A DNA stretch of 64,000 nucleotides. It comes from Pseudenterobacter timonensis. Its GTDB lineage: Bacteria > Pseudomonadota > Gammaproteobacteria > Enterobacterales > Enterobacteriaceae. The notes beneath the pieces were generated by a model, which did no database searches, was not told where the DNA came from, and saw only the letters and a list, made by a program, of their open reading frames with translations. Position 1 is the first letter of the stretch. Every line of letters begins with the position of its first letter. A program made the translations under genes and the position numbers. The stretch is from NCBI RefSeq assembly GCF_900021175.1, contig NZ_FCOP01000012.1, positions 310,001 through 374,000 of the forward strand. Direction: 5' to 3'. This document shows, in pieces, positions 43,288-51,502 of the stretch.

Positions 43288-44481
43288 ATGATCTCCACTC
43301 TCAGGCGCTCCACCGCAGCGCTGTTGCTGTCGTCGTTATTGCTGACCATTGGCCGCGGCGCGACATTGCCGTTTATGACCATCTACCTGACCCGCGTTTT
43401 TGGGATGAGCGTGGCGAATATTGGTTATGCCCTGACGCTGGCCCTGACAGCCGGGGTATTCGTCAGCCTGGGTTTTGGTATTCTGGCGGATAAATTTGAT
43501 AAAAAGCGCTACATGCTGCTCGCCATCCTGACCTTTATCTTCGGATTTATCGCCATTCCGCTGGTGGAAAACGTCTGGCTGGTGGTGCTCTTTTTCTCCC
43601 TCATCAACTGCGCTTACTCCGTCTTTGCGACCGTGCTTAAGGCCTGGTTTGCTGACGTGATGACCCCGCGGGAGAAGGCGCGGGTCTTTTCACTTAATTA
43701 TACCTTTCTCAATATCGGCTGGACCATTGGGCCGCCCGTGGGCACCTGGCTGGTGATGTACAGCCTGCAGCTCCCCTTCTGGCTGGCCGCAGTATGCGCC
43801 GCGCTGCCGCTGGGCTTTATCCATTTTTACGTGCAAAAAAGCGTGGCCCGGATGCAGGAAGAGACGCCCGTACCGTGGCAGCCGTCGGTGCTGCTGCGTG
43901 ACAGGGCGCTCTTCTGGTTCACCCTCTCCAGCCTGCTCGCCTCCTGCGTGGGCGGCGCCTTCGCCAGCTGCATCTCCCAGTATGTCCTGGCGGCCGATTA
44001 TGACAGCGATTTTGCGCAAAAGGTGGTTGCGGTGGTGTTGCCGGTTAACGCCGTCGTCGTGGTCACCTTTCAATACCTGATAGGCCGCCACCTGACGCCG
44101 GACAATATCCGCCCGCTGATGGCGCTGGGAACGCTCTTTTTCATACTGGGACTGGGAGGATTTATCTTCGCCGACGGCAGCCTGCTCTGGTGGGGCATCG
44201 CGACAGCGATCTTTACCATAGGTGAGATAATCTATGCGCCAGGGGAATATATGCTGATCGATACCATCGCGCCGCCAGGTATGAAGGCGAGTTACTTCTC
44301 CGCGCAGGCGCTGGGCTGGCTGGGGGCGGCGTTCAATCCTATGATCACCGGCCTTATCCTCACCGGGCTTCCTCACTGGTCGCTGTTTGTGATTATGATG
44401 GCGATGATTTTTATTGCCTGGCTGATGATTTTGCGGGGTATGCAGGTGAAAAGCTGGCGTGCCGCAACGCGAACCGCGTAA
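43288..44481 (+). CDS. ydeE: YdeE, MFS transporter
   Basis: 397 aa, 12 membrane segments, MFS signature in loop 2-3 (GFGILADKFDKKRYMLLA). E. coli YdeE exports dipeptides and has been linked to arabinose efflux; substrates here are inferred. Divergent from eamA with 180 bp between. In E. coli mgtS and dgcZ follow; here zinT does, so the order breaks at this point. Confidence 0.9.
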   Translation: MISTLRRSTAALLLSSLLLTIGRGATLPFMTIYLTRVFGMSVANIGYALTLALTAGVFVSLGFGILADKFDKKRYMLLAILTFIFGFIAIPLVENVWLVVLFFSLINCAYSVFATVLKAWFADVMTPREKARVFSLNYTFLNIGWTIGPPVGTWLVMYSLQLPFWLAAVCAALPLGFIHFYVQKSVARMQEETPVPWQPSVLLRDRALFWFTLSSLLASCVGGAFASCISQYVLAADYDSDFAQKVVAVVLPVNAVVVVTFQYLIGRHLTPDNIRPLMALGTLFFILGLGGFIFADGSLLWWGIATAIFTIGEIIYAPGEYMLIDTIAPPGMKASYFSAQALGWLGAAFNPMITGLILTGLPHWSLFVIMMAMIFIAWLMILRGMQVKSWRAATRTA

Positions 44482-44487
44482 CGGGAT

Positions 44488-44506
44488 GCCGGGTAAAATA
44501 CCCGGC
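44488..44506. terminator. Hairpin between convergent ydeE and zinT
   Basis: GCCGGGTA-AAA-TACCCGGC forms an 8-bp stem seven bases after the ydeE stop; no T tract on either side. Confidence 0.55.
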
Positions 44507-44514
44507 CCCCCTCA

Positions 44515-45156
44515 TTAGTGATGCAGCATCTCGTCCACGACCTGGGCGGTAGTCATCTCGTTCGGATAGTAGGTCGGCCAGTTATCCATCTCTTTCAGCA
44601 GCGCCTCGTGGGAGGTATTGCCCATAAAGAGGTGGAAGTGGGCGGCGTGACGCGGCGCAATGGTGTGATCGCTAAACTGCACAAACTTCGGCGCGCGGCT
44701 GGCGGAGTCGGTGCATTCAAACAGGTAGCGCACCCCTTTTTTGCCGGATGCATAGGTGAGGATCTTATAGCCGCTGTAGTCGTAGCGGCAGCTGGCGGAG
44801 CTGCTGCCGGTATGGAAGGTCATTACGTTGTCTTCGATGTCGACGGCGCTAACATCCGTTGCGTAGCCCTTACGGTAATAGGCCTTGATCTCGTCGGCGC
44901 TTTTACCGGATTCGCTCTTCGCTTTCTTCTCAAACACCGGATCCAGCGAGCCCTCCACCAGGAAGGGATAGACCGACTGCCAGGTGCCGTCCCAGTCAGA
45001 GAGCGCCCGGTCTTTGACATCCTTATCGTTAAAAATGCCTTTCGCCGCCATCTGTTCGGCTTCGCTCAACTGATGGCCATGAGAGTGGGCAGAAACCTGT
45101 GCGCTGAGCAGCAGCGCACCCAGAGTGATTGCAAATTTACCAGTGTGTCCAGCCAA
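44515..45156 (-). CDS. zinT: ZinT (YodA), periplasmic zinc/cadmium-binding protein
   Basis: 213 aa. Signal peptide (1-23) then a His-rich N-terminus HSHGHQ and the lipocalin-like ZinT domain (SDWDGTWQSVYPFL, HAAHFHLFMGN with the metal-binding His residues). Passes zinc to ZnuA in the periplasm. A TTG start at 45156 fits the length and signal peptide of E. coli ZinT and has GAGG eight bases upstream. A Zur box lies 32 bp upstream of the start. In E. coli the gene is elsewhere (near yedX). Confidence 0.94.
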   Translation of the reverse strand: MAGHTGKFAITLGALLLSAQVSAHSHGHQLSEAEQMAAKGIFNDKDVKDRALSDWDGTWQSVYPFLVEGSLDPVFEKKAKSESGKSADEIKAYYRKGYATDVSAVDIEDNVMTFHTGSSSASCRYDYSGYKILTYASGKKGVRYLFECTDSASRAPKFVQFSDHTIAPRHAAHFHLFMGNTSHEALLKEMDNWPTYYPNEMTTAQVVDEMLHH

Positions 45157-45187
45157 AATAATATCCTCGCTCCTGATTAGTCACGAG

Positions 45188-45208
45188 GATGTTATATTAT
45201 AACATTTC
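45188..45208 (-). promoter_or_regulatory. Zur box of zinT
   Basis: GAAATGTTATAATATAACATC on the minus strand is a palindrome with the AATGTTATA-N-TATAACATT pattern of enterobacterial Zur sites. Zinc shortage would induce zinT. It lies between zinT and the stop of the next minus-strand gene. Confidence 0.9.
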
Positions 45209-45220
45209 ACGCCGCAAGCG

Positions 45221-46324
45221 TTACCAGACCTCGTCGGCGATACGCGTAACCAGGCGCACCTTCTCCCACTGCTGGGATTCTGTCAGGGTATTGCCCTCTT
45301 CCGTCGAGGCAAATCCGCACTGCGGACTCAGGCAGATCTGCGATTTCGCCACATACTTCGCCGCCTCTTCCAGACGCGCTTTCACTCCCTCAGGGTTTTC
45401 CAGCTCGCCATTTTTGGTGGTGATCAGCCCCAGCACAACCTGCTGATTTCCCGGGCGGATAAAGCGTAACGGCGCAAAATCCCCGCTGCGATCGTTGTCA
45501 TACTCCAGGAAAAACGCATCCACCTTAACGGTACCGAACAAGACCTCGGCCACCGGCTCATATCCCCCCTCGGAGATCCAGGTGGAGCGGAAGTTACCGC
45601 GGCAGACATGAAGCCCGACGGTGAGATCGTCCGGTTTCCCCTCCAGCGCCTTGTTCAGCACGCGTGCGTAGGTTTTCGCCAGCTGGTCCGGGTCATCGCC
45701 GCGCTCACGGATTTGACGACGCTGATCGTCGGAGCAGAGATAGGCCCAGACGGTATCGTCCAGCTGCAGGTAACGACAGCCCGCCTCGTAGAAAGCGAGA
45801 ATCGCTTTACGCCAGGTCGTCGCCAGATCGTCAAAGTAAACATCCAGGTCGGGATAAACGGTGGCGTCGATATCCTTCCGCCCGCCGCGAAAATGCAGCA
45901 CGCTGGGGCTGGGAATGGTCATTTTTGGTTCAGCGTTACCGCTGATACTTTTCAGATAGCGGAAATCTGCCAGCATGGGATGATCGCCAAAGCCGAGCTT
46001 GCCGGTGACACGTACGCCGTGCGCTTTGGTCTGCACGCCGTTGAACTGTATGCCCTGGCTGGCGTCATAGCGCTCCACCCCTTCCAGACCGTCAAAGAAA
46101 TCAAAATGCCACCAGGCGCGGCGGAACTCGCCGTCGGTTACCACGTGCAGACCACAGGCGCACTGCTGCTCCACTACGTGGCGAATCGCCTCATCCTCCA
46201 CCGCACGCAGCTGGCGGGCATCAATATCGCCGGCGGCAAACTGCTGGCGTGCCGCTTTAATGGCATCGGGACGTAAAAAACTGCCTACCACATCGGCACG
46301 GTACGGGGCGTGTTGTCGCTGCAT
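45221..46324 (-). CDS. MetE C-terminal-like cobalamin-independent methyltransferase
   Basis: 367 aa. UROD/MetE-like TIM barrel of the YxjG/YxjH group: VVGSFLRPD, LHVVTDGEFRR, YLQLDDTVWAYL. Zinc ligands His239 and Cys241 (LHVCRGN) and Cys336 (SPQCGF) are in place. It lacks the MetE N-terminal domain that helps bind polyglutamyl folate, so the methyl donor may differ. It probably methylates homocysteine or a related thiol. The ATG at 46324 has AAGGAG; an upstream frame to 46516 overlaps the regulatory region. Three Met boxes upstream place it in the MetJ regulon. Confidence 0.88.
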   Translation of the reverse strand: MQRQHAPYRADVVGSFLRPDAIKAARQQFAAGDIDARQLRAVEDEAIRHVVEQQCACGLHVVTDGEFRRAWWHFDFFDGLEGVERYDASQGIQFNGVQTKAHGVRVTGKLGFGDHPMLADFRYLKSISGNAEPKMTIPSPSVLHFRGGRKDIDATVYPDLDVYFDDLATTWRKAILAFYEAGCRYLQLDDTVWAYLCSDDQRRQIRERGDDPDQLAKTYARVLNKALEGKPDDLTVGLHVCRGNFRSTWISEGGYEPVAEVLFGTVKVDAFFLEYDNDRSGDFAPLRFIRPGNQQVVLGLITTKNGELENPEGVKARLEEAAKYVAKSQICLSPQCGFASTEEGNTLTESQQWEKVRLVTRIADEVW

Positions 46325-46387
46325 GGTTCTCTCCTTGCACAATCGGCAAATGATTGCCGACAGTGATAATTCATTATTTGAACTTTT

Positions 46388-46411
46388 AGACATCTGGATG
46401 TCTGAACGTCC
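46388..46411 (-). promoter_or_regulatory. Three tandem MetJ (Met) boxes
   Basis: Reading on the plus strand, AGACATCT, GGATGTCT and GAACGTCC follow each other without gaps; the consensus unit is AGACGTCT (6, 6 and 5 matches of 8). They lie 64 bp upstream of the MetE-like gene. Confidence 0.75.
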
Positions 46412-46475
46412 AGTGACAATCGCATAACCGCCCCGTACCGGCAAACGAGAATTATTCACGTCACGTGAAGAAAAT

Positions 46476-46883
46476 TCATGTTGCCTGGTTCCCGGTGGCA
46501 AACGTGAAATTTTCATCTTCCCAGCCGGTAATACCGCCGATCATGATTTTGACCGGCAGCCCCAGCCGCGCCAGCGTCAGCGCCGCACGATCCGCCCCGT
46601 TGCAGTGCGGCCCAGCACAGTAGACCACAAACAGCGTCCCGGCGGGCCAGCGGCTCATGGTGGCGCTATCCATTCGTGACCAGGGCAGATGAATGGCCCC
46701 CGGCAGATGGCGGCGGGCAAACTGCTCCGCGCTTCCCACCACGTGCAGCAGGACAAAATCCTGTTGCTGATGGGTCAGCGCGTGGTGAACGTCGGCGCAG
46801 TCGGTCTCCAGCGATAAACGGCGCTGAAAATGGGCGATGGTCTCCTGCGGGCCAGCAGCGGGAAATTCTGTTACGTAACTCAT
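46476..46883 (-). CDS. Rhodanese-like sulfurtransferase
   Basis: 135 aa, single rhodanese domain with HLPGAIHLPWSRM and the active loop YCAGPHCNGAD (catalytic Cys89). Transfers sulfane sulfur or acts on arsenate/thiol substrates; physiological acceptor unknown. AGGAGGAAG ribosome binding site. Divergent from ftrA with about 95 bp between; this pairing suggests FtrA controls it. Confidence 0.88.
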   Translation of the reverse strand: MSYVTEFPAAGPQETIAHFQRRLSLETDCADVHHALTHQQQDFVLLHVVGSAEQFARRHLPGAIHLPWSRMDSATMSRWPAGTLFVVYCAGPHCNGADRAALTLARLGLPVKIMIGGITGWEDENFTFATGNQAT

Positions 46884-46977
46884 GATACTTCCTCCTTTCA
46901 GGCGATTGTGTTAACACTACTGTAACGAGTTATTCAGCCGATAAATGCCTGTAGCCATGCCAGAAAAGCGCAAAAAA

Positions 46978-47958
46978 ATGACAAACTCAGGACAACCCTC
47001 CCCGCTGGTGGTCGTCCTGGCCTATAACGGGCTCTGCACCTTTGAATTTGGCGTAGCGGTGGAGGTGTTTGGTCTGCCGCGCCCGGAGATGGGCGACGAC
47101 TGGTATCGCTTTGCCGTCGCCAGCATCGAAGAGGGAGAACTGCGGGCGACGGGAGGTATCCGGATGGTGGCCGATGGCGATCTGGCGTTGCTGGAAGAGG
47201 CCAGCATGGTGATTATCCCTGGCTGGCGCGGCGTGGAGGAGCCGGTACCGCAGGCGCTCTGCGCCGCGCTGCGTCAGGCCCACCAGCGAGGCTGCCGTCT
47301 GCTCTCTATCTGTTCCGGCGTCTTTGTGCTTGCCGCCGCCGGGCTTCTCGACGGACGCCGGGCGACCACCCACTGGCGCTACACCGCGCGCTTACGCGAC
47401 GCCTTCCCGGCGATTACCGTGGTGGAGGATGTGCTCTATCAGGATGAAGGGGACATTTTAACCTCGGCGGGCAGCGCTGCCGGGATCGATCTCTCGCTGC
47501 ACGTGGTGCGCCGGGATTATGGCACAGAGGCGGCCAACAGCGTGGCGCGGCGGCTGGTAATCCCGCCCCATCGCGACGGCTCCCAGACGCAGCAGTTCAG
47601 CCGTCCGGTTGCCCGGCTGCGTGAAAGCCAGCGGCTGGGACAGCTGTTTGACTACCTGCACCAGCATCTGGCGCAGAACCATAGCGTCAGCTCGCTGGCG
47701 AGGAGAGCTGGCATGGGCCAGCGTACCTTTTTGCGCCGCTTTCAGGAGGCGACCGGCACCACGCCTGCGCGCTGGCTGTTGAACGAACGGCTGATCCGCG
47801 CCCGGGACTATCTCGAAAACAGCCGACTCAGCGTCGACAGCATCGCCGAACAGACCGGTTTTGCCTGCTCCGCCACCCTGCGCCACCATTTTCGCCAGCA
47901 CTTTGCCCTCTCTCCCGCCCAGTACCGCAAACAGCATCTCAGCAGACAAATAACATAA
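46978..47958 (+). CDS. ftrA: FtrA, GlxA-type AraC regulator (DJ-1/PfpI plus AraC)
   Basis: 326 aa. N-terminal class I glutamine amidotransferase-like domain (10-180; LAYNGLCTFEFGVAVEVFGL, LLSICSGVFVLAAAGLLDGR with the nucleophile-elbow Cys) and C-terminal AraC HTH pair (VSSLARRAGMGQRTFLRRFQ, VDSIAEQTGFACSATLRHHF). Matches the FtrA group. Probably senses a small metabolite and regulates the divergent rhodanese gene. Start uncertain: ATGs at 46945, 46957 and 46978 all lack strong ribosome binding sites. Confidence 0.85.
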   Translation: MTNSGQPSPLVVVLAYNGLCTFEFGVAVEVFGLPRPEMGDDWYRFAVASIEEGELRATGGIRMVADGDLALLEEASMVIIPGWRGVEEPVPQALCAALRQAHQRGCRLLSICSGVFVLAAAGLLDGRRATTHWRYTARLRDAFPAITVVEDVLYQDEGDILTSAGSAAGIDLSLHVVRRDYGTEAANSVARRLVIPPHRDGSQTQQFSRPVARLRESQRLGQLFDYLHQHLAQNHSVSSLARRAGMGQRTFLRRFQEATGTTPARWLLNERLIRARDYLENSRLSVDSIAEQTGFACSATLRHHFRQHFALSPAQYRKQHLSRQIT

Positions 47959-47982
47959 AAAAAACCGCCATATTATGGCGGT
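47956..47982 (-). terminator. Intrinsic terminator on the minus strand after ftrA
   Basis: ACCGCCAT-ATT-ATGGCGGT, an 8-bp perfect stem, followed on the minus strand by eight T residues. The nearest minus-strand gene ends 190 bp away with its own hairpin, so the transcript it ends is unclear. Confidence 0.85.
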
Positions 47983-48140
47983 CAATGCTTGCATGGATAG
48001 ATTAATGTTTTGTTCTCTACATGCCCGGTATTCCTTACCGGGACAGTGGGTCGGGCTAACGTTAACACTGCAAGTCTCAACGAATGCTAAACGGAAAGTT
48101 TAACATCGGTAAAGTATTCCACCGGGATAAGACGAAATGG

Positions 48141-48167
48141 CGCCCGGCAAAAAGGTGCGGCCGGGCG
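48141..48167 (-). terminator. GC hairpin after the small exported protein gene
   Basis: CGCCCGG (48141-48147) pairs with CCGGGCG (48161-48167) around a 13-base loop, seven bases beyond the stop at 48174. No T tract follows. Confidence 0.45.
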
Positions 48168-48173
48168 AGAATA

Positions 48174-48539
48174 TCAGGACGTTTTGGTGTTGATTTGCAG
48201 ATAACGCATCAGCCCCTGTTCGGCGCTTTTTATCGCGTCACCGCTTGTGGCTTCCAGATAAAAAGGTCGGGAGACGTTATAAGGCGCTTTTTCCGCAGGC
48301 TGGACAACATACTGGAACGCGAGCCCTTTATCGGTGTTGAGGCAGTCCAGCTGCCAGCGCTGTGGTGTCAGTGGCTTGCTTTCGCAGGTCACCCTGCCGT
48401 AATCGCTGGTGAGATAAGAGCTTACTCGCGATTCCGCAGCCTGGAGATATTCTGGTTTTTCGCTGCGGGAGGCATAGCTGACAAAGGCCGTGGCCACGAC
48501 GGCAACACCCAGAATGGTAATTAAAACGGATTTTTTCAT
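48174..48539 (-). CDS. Small membrane-anchored or exported protein of unknown function
   Basis: 121 aa. N-terminal hydrophobic segment (MKKSVLITILGVAVVATAF) as a signal anchor or uncleaved signal, then a polar domain with two Cys residues (VTCESKPLTPQRWQLDCLN) that could form a disulfide. Likely periplasmic. No family recognised. It has its own 3' hairpin. E. coli K-12 does not have this gene beside rlhA. The stretch 5' of it (48540-48839) has no gene. Confidence 0.65.
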   Translation of the reverse strand: MKKSVLITILGVAVVATAFVSYASRSEKPEYLQAAESRVSSYLTSDYGRVTCESKPLTPQRWQLDCLNTDKGLAFQYVVQPAEKAPYNVSRPFYLEATSGDAIKSAEQGLMRYLQINTKTS

Positions 48540-48839
48540 TTACTCGACCGGGTCCATTGAGAAAAATCTGATTATATCGGATTTTTCAGGAATACCCAGA
48601 AATGGCAACATACCAAATATGGCAGTTAATTACATCTTGTTACCTTAAGCAAAATCCTATAAGGGAATACCTGCCAGCAGCTTGTCCTTTCGGGAGCGTC
48701 TGGCAACTATTTAAGAAAATTAAATAAAGAAGTAATAACTCAGGGCAATTACTTTCCTGATATCAGGGAAGCGTCAATAAAAAATATTAACAGGCTGCGC
48801 GATAACCCCTTCCGGGAGATATCGCACAATTCCGACCTG
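48540..48839. other. 300-bp AT-rich intergenic region before the rlhA stop
   Basis: No coding frame. Holds the promoter side of the small exported protein gene and a 12-bp palindrome CCTGATATCAGG at 48756-48767. A GATAACCCCTTCCGGGAGATATC inverted repeat near 48802-48824 could be part of the rlhA terminator region. Confidence 0.5.
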
Positions 48840-50804
48840 TCAGGCGCCCTTGCGCTTCGGCAGGGTTTTCAGCAGATCTTCCGGGCTGACGGAGGCGACA
48901 ATGCTGCCCGGTGGCGGCATTTTGAAGATGTGATTTTTCATTTTGCCGATCACATGCATCTCGCAGGGGCGGCAGTCGAATTTGAGGGTCAGCACCTCGT
49001 CGCCGTTGACCAGCTGCATCGGCGTCGCTTTCCAGCTCTTGATATTGCCTTTGGCCTGTTTCGGGCAGAGGTTAAAGGCGAAACGCAGGCAGTGCTTGGT
49101 AATCATCACCGGCACATCGCCCTTCTCTTCGTGCACCTCATAGGCGGCGTCGATCAGCTCCACGCCGTAGCGGTGATAAAAGGCGCGCGCCTTATGGTTA
49201 TAGACGTTCGCCAGGAAAGAAAGATGCGTTTGCGGATAGACCGGCGGCGGCACCGATACCGGCTTGCGACTGCCACGGACATAGTGCGCCAGCCGCGCCT
49301 CGTCCAGCATCTGCGCGGTATCACGACGGAACTGGTTAAGCAGACTGTTGGGCACAAAGAGCGCGCCCGGCAGATTAACCTGCACGTCGCGAGCGTAATA
49401 GATAGTCTGGCCCAGCTTCGCGATCCCCTCTTTCAGGCCGTTAAGCGCTTTTTCAGCGTTGTTGGCCTCCTCAAACAGCCCCTCCAGAGTGTGGGTAACG
49501 CTGATCCCCTCCTCGCTGGTCATGGTGAGGATAAGCTGCTCCTCCCAGCCGCCCAGCTCAATATCCACCGCCACGCGGCGTTCGCTGGAGGTTTTCAGCA
49601 GCGCCTGCTGCCAGTTATGGTCGAGGTTACGGTTGAGCGCCTGATGCGGACGCACTTTATGCAGGTCGGCAGGCATCTCGTTCGGCCAGACGCGGTAGCG
49701 GTTTTCACCCGTTTTCTCCACCGTGTTGGCGCGAAAACCGACAACCTCGCGTTTGATCATCACATTCAGCCCGTCGCCGTTGGCCAGCGGCTCGGTCACT
49801 TCCACGTCAAGGTGATCCTTCGCCACCTTCAGCACTTCGCCCACCGGCAGACCGATAAATTTCGGCGAATCAAAGGCGCCGATATCCCCTTTACGGGCAT
49901 TGACGAAGTAGTCGGTGCTGCCGCGGTGGAAGGTCTTGTCGGTGGAGGGAATAAAGAAATGTTCCGTGCGCCCGGCGGAGGCGCGCGCCAGATCGCCCCG
50001 CTCTTCGATGATGGCATCCAGCATCTGGCGGTAGTGGGCGGTGATATTTTTAACGTAGCTCATATCCTTGTAGCGCCCTTCAATCTTGAAGGAGCGAACG
50101 CCCGCGTCAATCAGCGCGCCGAGGTTGGCGCTCTGATCGTTATCTTTCATGGAGAGCAGATGCTTTTCAAACGCCACCACGCGCCCCTGATCGTCTTTCA
50201 GGGTATAGGGCAGACGGCAGGCCTGAGAGCAGTCGCCGCGGTTGGCGCTGCGTCCGGTCTGGGCATGGGAGATATTGCACTGGCCCGAATAGGCCACGCA
50301 CAGCGCACCGTGGATAAAAAACTCGATGGTGGCGTCGGTGGCCTGATGGATGTCGCGGATCTGGTTCAGATTCAGTTCGCGCGCCAGCACGATCTGGCTG
50401 AAGCCCACGTCGGAGAGAAACTTCGCCTTTTCGACGGTGCGGATATCGCACTGGGTACTGGCGTGCAGCTCGATCGGCGGGATATCCATCTCCAGCACCC
50501 CCATATCCTGCACAATCAGCGCGTCAACGCCGGTCTGATAGAGATCGGTGATCAGCCGCTGCGCCGGCTCCAGCTCATCATCATGCAGAATAGTATTGAG
50601 CGTAACGAACACTTTTGCCCCGAAGCGGTGGGCGAATGGCACCAGCTCCGCGATATCACGCAGGCTGTTACTGGCGTTATGGCGGGCGCCAAAGCCAGGG
50701 CCGCCGATGTAGACGGCGTCGGCCCCATGAAGGATCGCCTCGCGGGCGATCCCGGCATCGCGGGCCGGGCTTAAGAGTTCAAGATGATGGGATTGCAGGC
50801 GCAT
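48840..50804 (-). CDS. rlhA: RlhA (YdcP), 23S rRNA C2501 hydroxylation protein
   Basis: 654 aa (E. coli 653). Peptidase U32 family TIM barrel; the four Cys residues expected to hold an iron-sulfur cluster are Cys169, Cys176, Cys192 and Cys196 (SGQCNISHAQTGRSANRGDC). C-terminal DUF3656 region follows. Required for 5-hydroxycytidine at 2501 of 23S rRNA, depending on prephenate and iron. Divergent in E. coli order from sutR/ydcO, kept here. Confidence 0.94.
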   Translation of the reverse strand: MRLQSHHLELLSPARDAGIAREAILHGADAVYIGGPGFGARHNASNSLRDIAELVPFAHRFGAKVFVTLNTILHDDELEPAQRLITDLYQTGVDALIVQDMGVLEMDIPPIELHASTQCDIRTVEKAKFLSDVGFSQIVLARELNLNQIRDIHQATDATIEFFIHGALCVAYSGQCNISHAQTGRSANRGDCSQACRLPYTLKDDQGRVVAFEKHLLSMKDNDQSANLGALIDAGVRSFKIEGRYKDMSYVKNITAHYRQMLDAIIEERGDLARASAGRTEHFFIPSTDKTFHRGSTDYFVNARKGDIGAFDSPKFIGLPVGEVLKVAKDHLDVEVTEPLANGDGLNVMIKREVVGFRANTVEKTGENRYRVWPNEMPADLHKVRPHQALNRNLDHNWQQALLKTSSERRVAVDIELGGWEEQLILTMTSEEGISVTHTLEGLFEEANNAEKALNGLKEGIAKLGQTIYYARDVQVNLPGALFVPNSLLNQFRRDTAQMLDEARLAHYVRGSRKPVSVPPPVYPQTHLSFLANVYNHKARAFYHRYGVELIDAAYEVHEEKGDVPVMITKHCLRFAFNLCPKQAKGNIKSWKATPMQLVNGDEVLTLKFDCRPCEMHVIGKMKNHIFKMPPPGSIVASVSPEDLLKTLPKRKGA

Positions 50805-50883
50805 ACGTCGTCTTATCCGTTATGGTCAAAATGGCGGCTATTGTAGTCAGAACGCTGCGCCAGTGAAACAGTTTTGCGCGGTT

Positions 50884-51411
50884 TCAGCGGGGATAGTGAA
50901 TGAGTGAATGAAAGTGCACCGTTTCCCCGCCGCTGTTGCGGTAGGCGTGCGGTTTATCGCCGGCGAAACGCACCCCGCTGTCGGGCAGCAGCGTCTGCCA
51001 CTCTCCCCCGATACGCAGCTCCAGCTCGCCGGCAATCACCACCACGTGCTCCACCACGCCCGTCTCGTGCGGCGTCGATTCGCTACAGGCGCCCGGCGCC
51101 AGGGTAATTGAAAAGTGATCGTATCTAAGCTGCTCGTCCCAGGGGAAAAGCGGCTTTACCACCATCGCCTGCTGCTGCGGATCGAAGACCGGCTGGGCGC
51201 TGGAGGCGGGAGTAATAAAGGCGGAAAAAGGGACATTGAGGCCGGTGGCGATTTTCCAGAGGGTGGAGACCGTCGGACTCGATTCGTTGCGCTCGATCTG
51301 GCCGAGCATCGCTTTCGAAACCCCCGTTTCGTCGGCAAGCCTGGAGAGACTCCAGCCGCGCGACTGGCGCAGGGATTTGAGGGTAAAAGAGAGATGTTGT
51401 GCAAGATCCAT
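50884..51411 (-). CDS. sutR: SutR (YdcN), XRE-cupin regulator of sulfur use
   Basis: 175 aa. N-terminal XRE HTH (LSRLADETGVSKAMLGQIER) and C-terminal cupin (GVVEHVVVIAGELELRIGG, then HAYRNSGGETVHFHSLIHY). In E. coli it adjusts genes for sulfur-source use. Divergent from ydcO; the 91-bp gap contains two identical 15-bp sites. Start ATG at 51411 with GGAGG upstream. Confidence 0.92.
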   Translation of the reverse strand: MDLAQHLSFTLKSLRQSRGWSLSRLADETGVSKAMLGQIERNESSPTVSTLWKIATGLNVPFSAFITPASSAQPVFDPQQQAMVVKPLFPWDEQLRYDHFSITLAPGACSESTPHETGVVEHVVVIAGELELRIGGEWQTLLPDSGVRFAGDKPHAYRNSGGETVHFHSLIHYPR

Positions 51412-51444
51412 AGTGCCTCCTGTGGAGGCCAGTCTATCACTTGT

Positions 51445-51491
51445 ACGTTATAACGCACAGTGCTACAGTGCCTCGGACGTTATAACGCACA
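51445..51491. promoter_or_regulatory. Two identical 15-bp sites between sutR and ydcO
   Basis: ACGTTATAACGCACA occurs at 51445-51459 and 51477-51491, 32 bp apart (about three helical turns). Each holds the palindrome CGTTATAACG. The second copy ends two bases before the ydcO ribosome binding site. SutR is the likely binder. Confidence 0.7.
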
Positions 51492-51502
51492 ACGGAGAGA
51501 CT

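Noticed and set aside
44482-44514. mgtS/mgrR locus expected after ydeE from E. coli
   Set aside because: Only a hairpin of 33 bp separates ydeE and zinT; the small ORF and sRNA are absent here.
48930-50774. 614-codon plus-strand open frame opposite rlhA
   Set aside because: Shadow of a GC-rich gene: the opposite strand matches RlhA end to end with its Cys motif, and this frame has no ribosome binding site or known domain.
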